From the NCBI GenBank assembly GCA_949507465.1, contig CATEMS010000247.1, positions 1-13,185 of the forward strand: DNA of 13,185 nucleotides, written 5' to 3'. The DNA is from Flavobacteriaceae bacterium. GTDB taxonomy: Bacteria > Bacteroidota > Bacteroidia > Flavobacteriales > Flavobacteriaceae. The position numbers and the translations under genes are program-made. The notes under the pieces are model-generated. The model made no database searches. It was not told where the DNA came from and saw nothing but the letters and a program-made list of their open reading frames with translations. Every line of letters starts with the position of its first letter. Position 1 is the first letter of the stretch. Of this stretch, positions 1 to 6,916 are shown piece by piece.

Positions 1-2
1 AA

Positions 3-104
3 TATGGTGAGCGCAAAGAGGTTGATGAAAAATGGCAAGAGTTACTCAGTTATGAAGCTCAAATAATGAAAGATTTGAGTAAAAACCAAACTATGCATGG
101 ATAG
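3..104 (+). CDS. C-terminal end of an unidentified protein (partial)
   Basis: An open frame enters from the left edge and ends with TAG at 102-104, giving the last 33 residues of a protein (begins YGERKEVDEKW, ends KNQTMHG). The tail is charged, looks helical (EKWQELLSYEAQIMKDL) and has no membrane segment. I do not recognise the family from this fragment. It is the only one of the three plus-strand frames open across the first 100 bases; the other two stop at about 10 and 66. It converges on ppx, with only 14 bases between the two stop codons. The coding call is moderately likely because of the open frame and protein-like composition; the function is unknown. Confidence 0.55.
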   Translation, partial: YGERKEVDEKWQELLSYEAQIMKDLSKNQTMHG

Positions 105-118
105 TTTATAATCATCAA

Positions 119-1030
119 CTATTTAGTTGTCTCAAGTTGATTATTTCTATCATTATAAAGCTGTTTGATAATACCATCTGCCAAACCAATTTTAGGAACA
201 AATATATTTTTGGCTTTTGCCCACTTCATGGCAGAGAGATAAATACGTGTTGCAGGTATAATGACATCTGCCCTATCTGGGTTTAATTTTAGATCAAATA
301 CACGTTGGTTGTAATCAAGCTGTTTTACTTGTTCATAAAAGTTAGACATAAACAAATAGCTAAGCGGTTTGCCAACCTTCTTTTCGCTGAAACGATAAAT
401 ACTGTTAATATTTCCCCCAGAACCAATCACATTAACTTTTGTATACTCTTTTGTATGTTGAGTTACCCAATTTTTTGCCTTCTCCCATGTTGTGTCACTA
501 ACCATATCGTTTATAATACGAACGGTTCCTAATTTAAACGATTGTGAGGCTATGTTGTGACCATTAGCAAATAGAGTAAATTCTGTAGAACCTCCACCTA
601 CATCAACATATAAAAACACTTTGTCATCACTGATGAGTTGTCTTAAATCTGTGATGGCTATAATAGCTGCCTCATCATTGCCATCAATGATCTGAATATC
701 AATACCCGTTGCTGCCTTTAATTTTGAGACAATTTGTTTCCCATTTGTAGCCTCTCGCATGGCAGAAGTTGCACAGGCCCTGTAGGCAACTACATTATGA
801 GTTTTAATTATCAATGAGTAGGCCTTCATTGCATCCAATAAACGCTTGTAGCTACCTGTAGAAATACTACCATTTAAAAATACATCAGCACCGAGTCTGA
901 TAGGAAGGCGTACCAAGGAAGATTTTTTAAATTGAGTAGGAAACCCCTCTTTCTCTATTACAGTGGCAATGAGAAGACGAATCGCATTAGAACCTATGTC
1001 TATGGCAGCATATTTTTGTATGTGTAACAA
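119..1030 (-). CDS. ppx: Ppx/GppA family exopolyphosphatase
   Basis: Predicted to remove terminal phosphates from polyphosphate, or to hydrolyse pppGpp, in the cytoplasm. The protein is about 303 aa and has the two-lobed actin-like ASKHA fold of the family. Visible motifs are the first phosphate loop AIDIGSN (residues 9-15), ATSAMREATN (87-96), the acidic GNDEA segment (117-121, the family's catalytic glutamate region), the second phosphate loop DVGGGSTE (143-150) and IGSGGN (202-207). It lacks the long C-terminal HD-like extension of E. coli Ppx, so it is a short-form member. No ATG lies near the start. I chose TTG at 1030, one base after the ppk1 stop codon, because it places the first motif near the N-terminus as in relatives. 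TTG at 1066 would add 12 residues and overlap ppk1 by 35 bases. It is almost certainly translated together with ppk1. Polyphosphate versus pppGpp preference cannot be decided here. Confidence 0.9.
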   Translation of the reverse strand: MLHIQKYAAIDIGSNAIRLLIATVIEKEGFPTQFKKSSLVRLPIRLGADVFLNGSISTGSYKRLLDAMKAYSLIIKTHNVVAYRACATSAMREATNGKQIVSKLKAATGIDIQIIDGNDEAAIIAITDLRQLISDDKVFLYVDVGGGSTEFTLFANGHNIASQSFKLGTVRIINDMVSDTTWEKAKNWVTQHTKEYTKVNVIGSGGNINSIYRFSEKKVGKPLSYLFMSNFYEQVKQLDYNQRVFDLKLNPDRADVIIPATRIYLSAMKWAKAKNIFVPKIGLADGIIKQLYNDRNNQLETTK

Positions 1031-1031
1031 A

Positions 1032-3113
1032 TTATAGTTTATTTTTAAAATATTGATAAAGTGCAAATTGCGATCGCACTTTTGGATTTTTGTTTTTTCT
1101 GTAAAAGTTGTCTTGTTTTTCAGAGACGCGCCTGGCCTTTACATTATCACTCCAACAAATATCAAAGGTTTCTAAAATTTCTTCTTTTATTTGAGGGTCA
1201 TAAATTGGACAAGAAATTTCTACTCTTGTGTCTAAATTTCTACGCATAAAATCTGCAGAGGAGATGTAAACCTTTGGAGTTCCTTCATTTTCAAATATAT
1301 AGAGTCTTGGATGTTCTAAAAACTTATCCACAACGCTTATTACTTCAATATTTTCACTCATACCCTTTAGCCCTGGAACCAAGCAACAGATCCCTCTAAC
1401 AATTAGTTGAATTTTTACACCTGCCCTACTGGCAGCATAAAGCTTGTCTATAATTTTTTTATCAGACAAGCTGTTTAATTTTAATTTAATGCCACTTTTT
1501 TTACCCTGTTGGGTATTCAATATTTCATTTTCAATTAGATTATAAATCGCTGTTCTTGTATAATGGGGAGATACAATTAGATGTTTGTAGGCTTTAATTT
1601 TGTAATTAACCTCAAAAAAAGCAAATACCTTATTGAGCTCTTTGCCAATTTTTTGATTGGCTGTAAATAAAGTATAATCTGTATATATCCTGGCCGTAGA
1701 CTCATTGAAGTTTCCTGTTGTTATAATGGAATATTTTTTCAGCTTAAGATGCTCTCTTCTTTCTACAATACATATTTTACAATGTACTTTTAATCCTGCA
1801 ACTCCAAATATAAGTTTTACACCCTCACGCTGTAATTGTTCCGCATAACCAATATTAGCCTGTTCATCAAAACGTGCTTGAAGTTCTATCTGTACCGTTA
1901 CCTGTTTCCCATTTTTAACTGCATTAATCAAACTACTTGCAATATGAGATACCTCTGCAAGTCTATAGATGGTTATTTTTATGGTTTCTACGGTAGGATC
2001 TAATGCAGCCTCACGCAAAAACTTTACCACATAAGAGAAGGTATGGTAGGGTGTATGCAACAAATAATCTCTTTCAGAAATTTTATCTAATAAGCTCCCA
2101 ACAAGAGATAAGCCAGATACATGCAAGGGTTTAATTTTTTCATATTGCAGGTCTGTACGTCCTAGATTAGGAAAATTAATATAATCTCTTCTGTTGTGAT
2201 ATCTTCCACCGGGATTGATACTATCAGAATTTTTTATTCCCATTTTATCCATCAAAAAGGAAAGTGTCTCATCATCTATGGTTTTATCATACACTAATCT
2301 TACAGGATCTCCATCACTTCTATTTTTTACAGATTTAGATATTTTGTCGATAAAACTTTTACTTAAATCACTCTCTATATCAAGGGCTGCATCACGAGTG
2401 ATTTTTATCATGTGCGCAGAAATAGTATCGTACTCAAATATGCTAAAGATTTGATGTAACATATACCGTATCAAATCATCTAAAATAATAATGTATTTTT
2501 TACCATCATTTGAGGGCAATTCTACAAAGCGCTCTACATTTTTTGGAATTTCTATCAGGGCATAATTATTCTTTGATTCAGGATTTGTGTCATCTTTAAT
2601 CATCTCCATTTTTACCGCTAAATAGGCCGCGCTATCTTTTAACGATGGAAATTTTTCTAGTCCTCCAATCATGATCACTGCCATTGCAGGACTCACTTTT
2701 TGTAAAAAATAATCTGCAATAAATTCTGAGTGAAACTCAGACACCTCTGTCTCATTGATAATAAAAATTTGCTCTTCTTTAAGCTTTTCTTTGATGCTAC
2801 TTAAAATACCCAAACTAATCTTTTGCTGTTGAATAACTGTTTTGGTAATAAGTTCCATAAGCTCTGAGGCTGGGATACCTCCCAAAAAACTGCGTCCACC
2901 CTTACCCGCATCAGCAATTCGCTTTATTGTGGCATACCGTACTTTAAAAAATTCATCCAGATTATTCGAAAAAATTCCAATAAAACGTAACCTCTCAAGC
3001 AGCGGAGTTGTTTTGTCTTCAGCCTCTTGCAGCACCCGCGCATTAAACTGCAACCAGCTTAATTCACGGTTGTAATAGTTGTTGTTTGCAGTTTTATCTT
3101 GTTTTGCTGTCAT
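1032..3113 (-). CDS. ppk1: Polyphosphate kinase 1
   Basis: Reversibly transfers the gamma phosphate of ATP onto a growing inorganic polyphosphate chain. At 693 aa it is full length for PPK1. The N-terminal domain opens with the family signature YYNRELSWLQFNARVL and continues through FSNNLDEFFKVR. The phospholipase-D-like catalytic domains carry the autophosphorylated histidine in KVHCKICIVE (H444) and the second essential histidine in LEHPRLYIF (H601). The 157-residue spacing is the same as between E. coli H435 and H592. The ATG at 3113 gives the standard N-terminus. The gene follows pdxH after 144 bases and is followed with almost no gap by ppx, the degrading partner, so synthesis and breakdown are probably controlled from one transcript. 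No motif is missing and no frameshift is seen. Confidence 0.97.
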   Translation of the reverse strand: MTAKQDKTANNNYYNRELSWLQFNARVLQEAEDKTTPLLERLRFIGIFSNNLDEFFKVRYATIKRIADAGKGGRSFLGGIPASELMELITKTVIQQQKISLGILSSIKEKLKEEQIFIINETEVSEFHSEFIADYFLQKVSPAMAVIMIGGLEKFPSLKDSAAYLAVKMEMIKDDTNPESKNNYALIEIPKNVERFVELPSNDGKKYIIILDDLIRYMLHQIFSIFEYDTISAHMIKITRDAALDIESDLSKSFIDKISKSVKNRSDGDPVRLVYDKTIDDETLSFLMDKMGIKNSDSINPGGRYHNRRDYINFPNLGRTDLQYEKIKPLHVSGLSLVGSLLDKISERDYLLHTPYHTFSYVVKFLREAALDPTVETIKITIYRLAEVSHIASSLINAVKNGKQVTVQIELQARFDEQANIGYAEQLQREGVKLIFGVAGLKVHCKICIVERREHLKLKKYSIITTGNFNESTARIYTDYTLFTANQKIGKELNKVFAFFEVNYKIKAYKHLIVSPHYTRTAIYNLIENEILNTQQGKKSGIKLKLNSLSDKKIIDKLYAASRAGVKIQLIVRGICCLVPGLKGMSENIEVISVVDKFLEHPRLYIFENEGTPKVYISSADFMRRNLDTRVEISCPIYDPQIKEEILETFDICWSDNVKARRVSEKQDNFYRKNKNPKVRSQFALYQYFKNKL

Positions 3114-3257
3114 AGTTTTAATTTAATTCTCTCTATGAGGGTATCTTACTTATTTGGTAGAAATTTACTACTGTTCTGATATACCCTACAATAATGACCA
3201 GAAAAGCATATTGTTTTTTTAAACAGTTTATTATTGCTTATGATAATGTATACAGAA

Positions 3258-3902
3258 CTAGGGTTGCAGCCTAACTATGCGCCAACTAGTATTGTTTTTT
3301 GTATACTTGATTCTATCATGTAACCTACTGCTCCTGCCCTGCCAAAACTCATAGGAGGTTGGCTGTATTAAGTACCCCCCCCAATTGGCTGGTTTTACTA
3401 TGGTCTTGTTGTCAAAGTGTTTTTGTAATTGCTGTAGTTTTTCTTCTAAGGCTTCTCTACTTTCAATTATGTTAGATTGATCGCTTACCACAGCTCCCAA
3501 TTGGCTCTCGCGAGGTCTTTTATTAAAATAAGTACTGGACTGTTGCTCTGAAATTTTTACAGCTGTACCCGTAATTATAATTTGACGTTCCAATCCAGGC
3601 CAAAAGAAAGAAACACAAACATGGTTGTTTTTGGCAATGGCCTGTCCTTTATCACTACTGTAGTTGGTATAAAATATAAACCCTTTGCTAGAATATTCTT
3701 TAAGAAGCACCACACGTCCTCTTGGGATACCCTGAGCATCTACAGTACTTAGGGTCATGGCATTGGGTTCTTCAATAGAGTGTTCCTTCTCGGCCTGAAC
3801 AAACCAAACACCAAATTGCTGCATTGGATCTTCTAGTATGGTATCTTCAGTAAGAGATCCTTTCTCATAAGATTTCCTGAAGTTATGAAGGTTCTTATCC
3901 AT
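3258..3902 (-). CDS. pdxH: Pyridoxamine 5'-phosphate oxidase
   Basis: FMN-dependent oxidase converting pyridoxine or pyridoxamine 5'-phosphate into the cofactor pyridoxal 5'-phosphate. The 214-aa length is typical. The split-barrel domain shows the FMN-binding segments RGRVVLLKEY (61-70) and TNYSSDKG (79-86), then FNKRPRESQLGA (126-137). The C-terminal dimerisation and substrate region is FWQGRSSRLHDR (186-197), with R193 and H195 matching the substrate-binding Arg-x-His of E. coli PdxH; it ends in the usual RLQP. The ATG at 3902 is the natural start. The gene lies 115 bases after rnz on the same strand, so read-through is possible but I see no clear promoter. Unusually for this AT-rich DNA, codons 174-176 (W-G-G) form an uninterrupted run of eight G at 3375-3382. 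A slip there would remove the substrate-binding tail. Confidence 0.97.
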   Translation of the reverse strand: MDKNLHNFRKSYEKGSLTEDTILEDPMQQFGVWFVQAEKEHSIEEPNAMTLSTVDAQGIPRGRVVLLKEYSSKGFIFYTNYSSDKGQAIAKNNHVCVSFFWPGLERQIIITGTAVKISEQQSSTYFNKRPRESQLGAVVSDQSNIIESREALEEKLQQLQKHFDNKTIVKPANWGGYLIQPTSYEFWQGRSSRLHDRIKYTKNNTSWRIVRLQP

Positions 3903-4017
3903 AAATATTTCTTTACCGCAAGGTACAAAGTTTGCGTTATTAAAAATATACCTGAATCTTTAAAATTATGTGAAAAAATTTGAAAAGAAATAACAAACTA
4001 ATAAAACACCTTTATTG

Positions 4018-4923
4018 CTATAACTGTAAAACCTTACCATCTTTAGCAAGTAGTGTTTGTTTGAAAATTTCCTGAGCCTGTAACTTAAACTCATTGTAAT
4101 CAGTGTAGCGGCCAGAGTAATGACCAAGGAGTAATGTACCTACATTTGCTTTTTTAGCGATCATTGCTGCTTGTTGTGCAGTGCTGTGCATTGTTTTTTG
4201 GGCTAGCTCAGCGTGTTGTTGTAAAAAAGTAGCCTCATGGTAAAGTAAGGTAACATGTGATATTTGAGGGATTATTTGATCAAAATAAGCGGTGTCACTG
4301 CAATAAGCATAAGACTTTACAGGAGCTGGATCAAATGTAATGGTGGTGTTAGAAACTTTATTGTCATTGCTATCTGGCACATCAAATCCTTGTTTGGCTT
4401 TTTGATAATAACAAGGGTCTATTCCCAACTCTTGTGCTTTTTGAATATTTAAGAGTCGTTCACCCGGCTTTTGCTTAAATAAAAACCCATTTGTATATAC
4501 TCTGTGTTTTAGAGGGATAGTGGTAATGCTCAAAATAGCATCCTCAAATATTACCGTTGGTTTGTCACTCTCTAACTCATGAAAGTGTAAATCAAAATTT
4601 GTGTAGGTTTTACCTACCTTAAGTTGAAATAAAATAGCTTGCTTAATGCCTTTTGGTCCATACACATGTAAGCTAGCTTCCCTCCCTAAAAGCTTAAAAG
4701 TAGCAATCAAACCTACCAAACCAAAAAAATGATCTCCGTGCAGGTGAGAAATAAAAATATGTTTTATTCTAGCGAATTTAATTTTAAATTTTCTTAGCTG
4801 AACTTGCGTACCCTCTCCGCAATCTATTAAAAACAGATGGCCTTTTACCTCTAGGATTTGAGCCGTAGGATTTGCATCGTAGCGTGGTGATGCAGAATGA
4901 CATCCAACAATTGTTAATTTCAT
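4018..4923 (-). CDS. rnz: Ribonuclease Z (tRNA 3' endonuclease)
   Basis: Metallo-beta-lactamase-fold endonuclease that removes the 3' trailer from tRNA precursors. The 301-aa length is that of the bacterial short-form RNase Z. The zinc-binding set is complete: HLHGDH at 60-65 (H60, H62, D64, H65), H140 in LKHR, D210 in CSDTAY and H268 in GHYSGRY. These positions nearly coincide with the ligands of Bacillus subtilis RNase Z (63, 65, 67, 68, 140, 211, 269). The HEATF motif (229-233) and the substrate-binding exosite region between about 150 and 185 are also present. The ATG at 4923 is unambiguous. It lies 76 bases after the STAS-like gene in the pyrR-pyrB direction and is probably part of that transcript. 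It is the true RNase Z here, unlike the small neighbour upstream. Confidence 0.97.
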   Translation of the reverse strand: MKLTIVGCHSASPRYDANPTAQILEVKGHLFLIDCGEGTQVQLRKFKIKFARIKHIFISHLHGDHFFGLVGLIATFKLLGREASLHVYGPKGIKQAILFQLKVGKTYTNFDLHFHELESDKPTVIFEDAILSITTIPLKHRVYTNGFLFKQKPGERLLNIQKAQELGIDPCYYQKAKQGFDVPDSNDNKVSNTTITFDPAPVKSYAYCSDTAYFDQIIPQISHVTLLYHEATFLQQHAELAQKTMHSTAQQAAMIAKKANVGTLLLGHYSGRYTDYNEFKLQAQEIFKQTLLAKDGKVLQL

Positions 4924-4999
4924 ACTATTGAAAAACTAGATTAAACCTAAGAATCAAATTCATGTTTTTTATGCAAAAACCTCAAGAGAATCTATGGTG

Positions 5000-5335
5000 T
5001 TAAAAACCAAGATCACGCTCAATTTCTTCCATCTCAATAACATCTTGCGCCTCCAAAAGAGTTGGCACTACCATAATCTCATCAGGTATTATATCTGGAT
5101 CTAGAGCACTATTTACCACCACAAAAGAATGTTTTGAGATTCTATGATTGTTAGAAATATCAATAAACAAAAGTAATTGCTCAATAGTGAGGTGAGCGTA
5201 TGATAACAAATCGATGATAAGATTTTGATCTTGAAAATTAGTTGGAATACAACGAGTTAAATACCCTGCAAAATCTTCAATATCATCTTTTTGATCCTTT
5301 AAAACAGTAAAAGTACTAGAGGTGTTAACTATCAT
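5000..5335 (-). CDS. Small STAS-like protein (often mislabelled ribonuclease Z)
   Basis: A 111-aa soluble protein with no signal peptide, membrane segment or metal ligands. The alternating strand and helix pattern (TFTVLKDQ, QNLIIDLLSY, HLTIEQLLLFIDIS, KHSFVVVNSA, MVVPTLLEAQDVIEMEEIERDLGF) resembles the STAS / anti-sigma-factor-antagonist fold, including an acidic C-terminal helix after a TLLEAQD segment. From memory, similar short flavobacterial proteins are often called 'ribonuclease Z', probably by carry-over from the adjacent rnz; no HxHxDH motif is present, so that name is wrong. The ATG at 5335 overlaps the end of pyrB by 11 bases, which points to translational coupling. Its partner and role are unknown. 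A regulatory role by protein binding is inference from the fold only. Confidence 0.85.
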   Translation of the reverse strand: MIVNTSSTFTVLKDQKDDIEDFAGYLTRCIPTNFQDQNLIIDLLSYAHLTIEQLLLFIDISNNHRISKHSFVVVNSALDPDIIPDEIMVVPTLLEAQDVIEMEEIERDLGF

Positions 5336-6263
5336 TCCTTTTGATTTTAGAGGCCAATAAATATAAAATAGCCATCCGTACAGCCAACCCGTTTTGAACT
5401 TGATCTAGAATTATGGCTTGTTTGGAGTCAGCCACATCACTTGTAATCTCAACACCTCTATTAATTGGCCCTGGATGCATGACAATAATTTCTTTATCCA
5501 GGTTGTCTAAGATGCTTTTATTGAGTCCAAACTGCTGGGTATACTCCCTTGTAGATGGGAAATAACTGATATCCATTCTCTCATTTTGTACCCGTAGCAT
5601 ATTTGCTACATCACACCAATTCAGTGCGTTTATTAAATTGGGCTCATAAGTAACACCCAATGACTCTATGTGTCTTGGCATTAAGGTTTTAGGGCCACAC
5701 ACCTTAACAGTTGCTCCAAGTTTTTGTAGCGCAAAAATATTGGAAAGAGCAACTCTTGAGTGAAGTATATCTCCAACAATTACTACTTTTTTGCCAGCCA
5801 CGTCTCCCAATCGTTCTTTGATCGAATAACAATCTAAAAGGGCTTGAGTTGGGTGTTCATGGGCACCGTCTCCAGCATTGATAATACTCGCATTTATATG
5901 CTTTGAGAGGAACACACCAGCCCCAGGGTTGGGATGTCTCATAACTACCATATCAACTTTCATTGATAGAATATTATTAACCGTATCTACCAAGGATTCT
6001 CCCTTCTTTACTGAAGAAGATCCTGCAGAAAAATTTACAATATCTGCAGAAAGTCTTTTTTCTGCAAGCTCAAAAGAAAGCCTAGTACGCGTGCTGTTTT
6101 CGAAAAATAAGTTAGCTATAGTAACATCTCTAAGTGAAGGTACTTTTTTAATAGGTCTTTGAATCACTTCTTTAAAGTGGTCTGCAGTTTCAAAGATAAG
6201 TTGTATGTCCTTCTCTGTGATGTATTTTATTCCTAGTAAGTGATTTACGCTTAATTCAGACAT
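5325..6263 (-). CDS. pyrB: Aspartate carbamoyltransferase catalytic chain
   Basis: Catalyses carbamoyl phosphate plus L-aspartate to N-carbamoyl-L-aspartate, the committed step of pyrimidine synthesis. The 312-aa length is usual for the catalytic chain. Visible motifs are the carbamoyl-phosphate loop FFENSTRTR (53-61), the SSVKKGES loop (83-90), GDGAHEHPTQALLD (131-144), the aspartate-domain Arg-x-Gln in LRVQNERM (223-230) and HPGPINRG (263-270). No pyrI regulatory chain follows in this operon, so allosteric control of the E. coli kind is not suggested; control more likely acts through PyrR or the pyrR promoter. The start lies only 4 bases after the pyrR stop codon, and the end overlaps the STAS-like gene by 11 bases, so the three genes form a tight operon. 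Confidence 0.98.
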   Translation of the reverse strand: MSELSVNHLLGIKYITEKDIQLIFETADHFKEVIQRPIKKVPSLRDVTIANLFFENSTRTRLSFELAEKRLSADIVNFSAGSSSVKKGESLVDTVNNILSMKVDMVVMRHPNPGAGVFLSKHINASIINAGDGAHEHPTQALLDCYSIKERLGDVAGKKVVIVGDILHSRVALSNIFALQKLGATVKVCGPKTLMPRHIESLGVTYEPNLINALNWCDVANMLRVQNERMDISYFPSTREYTQQFGLNKSILDNLDKEIIVMHPGPINRGVEITSDVADSKQAIILDQVQNGLAVRMAILYLLASKIKRNDS

Positions 6264-6267
6264 CTTG

Positions 6268-6810
6268 TTAGTATTCTTTTATTAAATAGACTGCATCCTC
6301 TCCATGGTTTTCTTTCCAACAAACCTTTACCTTTTCGCCATCAATAGCATCTACTTGCCTACCTCTGTAATCTGGTTGTATGGGCAAATGTCTACTAAAT
6401 CTTCTGTCAATGAGTGTGAGTAATTCTATCTCTGTTGGGCGACCAAAGTCACCAATGGCTGTTAAAGCGCTTCTTATGCTTCTTCCGGTGTAGAGAACAT
6501 CATCAATAAAAACAACCTTTTTATCTTCAATACCAAAATTGATTGCGGTTTTGTTTGCCTCCAAAGGCTTTTCACTTCTTCTAAAATCATCTCGATAAAA
6601 AGTAATGTCTAACAAACCTAGTTGGACCTCTTTAATTTTATACTCGTTTTGTAGAAGATTGACCAAACGTTTTGCAAGATAACTACCCCTTGGCTGTATG
6701 CCAATGAGTACGGTTTGAGAAAAATCGTTGTGGTTTTCTATTAATTGACAAGCCAAACGATGCAAAGCGACATGAATCTCTGTTGCGTTTAATAGTGTTT
6801 TTTGGCTCAT
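6268..6810 (-). CDS. pyrR: PyrR: pyrimidine operon regulator / uracil phosphoribosyltransferase
   Basis: A phosphoribosyltransferase-fold protein. In Bacillus the family binds pyr mRNA leaders in response to UMP and also has uracil phosphoribosyltransferase activity. The PRPP-binding signature VVFIDDVLYTGRS lies at 99-111, with IQPRGSYLAKRL near 39-49 and the DITFYRDD segment near 68-75. I chose ATG at 6810 (180 aa, starting MSQKTLLNATEI), which fits the family length. An upstream TTG at 6843 would place the start in the promoter and add 11 unrelated residues. pyrB follows after 4 bases. A near-ideal promoter and an inverted repeat lie just upstream. The predicted leader is only about 25 bases, too short for a Bacillus-type attenuator, so either another control mode is used or PyrR acts here mainly as an enzyme. 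Confidence 0.95.
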   Translation of the reverse strand: MSQKTLLNATEIHVALHRLACQLIENHNDFSQTVLIGIQPRGSYLAKRLVNLLQNEYKIKEVQLGLLDITFYRDDFRRSEKPLEANKTAINFGIEDKKVVFIDDVLYTGRSIRSALTAIGDFGRPTEIELLTLIDRRFSRHLPIQPDYRGRQVDAIDGEKVKVCWKENHGEDAVYLIKEY

Positions 6811-6820
6811 AAGGAAGTGT

Positions 6821-6837
6821 TCTGAAACGTTTTCAGA
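6821..6837 (-). promoter_or_regulatory. Inverted repeat at the pyrR transcription start (candidate operator or RNA hairpin)
   Basis: The plus strand reads TCTGAAA-CGT-TTTCAGA: a perfect 7-bp inverted repeat with a 3-base centre. It begins 11 bases upstream of the pyrR ATG and just downstream of the -7 element. The predicted transcription start falls inside or at the edge of the repeat. It could be an operator for a DNA-binding repressor, or a stem at the very 5' end of the mRNA. The symmetry is seen directly; the role is inferred. Confidence 0.4.
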
Positions 6838-6840
6838 ATA

Positions 6841-6867
6841 CAAAAGTACTACTTTTTAACAAATCAA
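6841..6867 (-). promoter_or_regulatory. Candidate pyrR-pyrB operon promoter
   Basis: On the minus strand TACTTTTG (6848 to 6841) is an exact match to the Bacteroidota -7 element TAnnTTTG. A TTG (6867 to 6865) lies 16 bases upstream as a -33 element, slightly closer than usual. The -7 element is embedded in a second inverted repeat, AAAAGTA-C-TACTTTT at 6842-6856. The predicted leader to the ATG at 6810 is about 25 bases. It is the best promoter match I found in the window. Confidence 0.5.
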
Positions 6868-6916
6868 TGCAGAAAATAATAGATGTGAAGCCCTTATTAA
6901 TATAAACAAAGGCAAA

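Noticed and set aside
305..532. Open frame on the plus strand within ppx (and similar ones inside ppk1, rnz, pyrB, the 7TM-HD gene, thiolase, TPR gene and gyrA).
   Set aside because: Each lies fully inside a well-identified gene on the opposite strand or in another frame, and none resembles a known protein; they are shadows.
1069..1077. GCGATCGC octamer as a HIP1-like genome-wide repeat.
   Set aside because: Only one copy was noticed in the window and HIP1 is a cyanobacterial feature; it is noted only as part of the ppk1-ppx junction.
3170..3191. Possible ppk1 promoter: TTG (3191 to 3189) and TAAATTTC (3177 to 3170) on the minus strand.
   Set aside because: Spacing of about 11 bases (TTG end at 3189 to element start at 3177) is too short for the Bacteroidota pattern and the -7 match is imperfect; not enough to list.
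3222..3238. Palindrome TAAACTGTTTA with an A/T run after pdxH as a terminator.
   Set aside because: The symmetry leaves a one-base loop and no GC-rich stem, so a stable terminator hairpin is unlikely.
6811..6843. Upstream extension of PyrR from a TTG at 6843.
   Set aside because: It would begin inside the promoter's -7 element and adds residues not expected for the family; ATG at 6810 gives the normal N-terminus.
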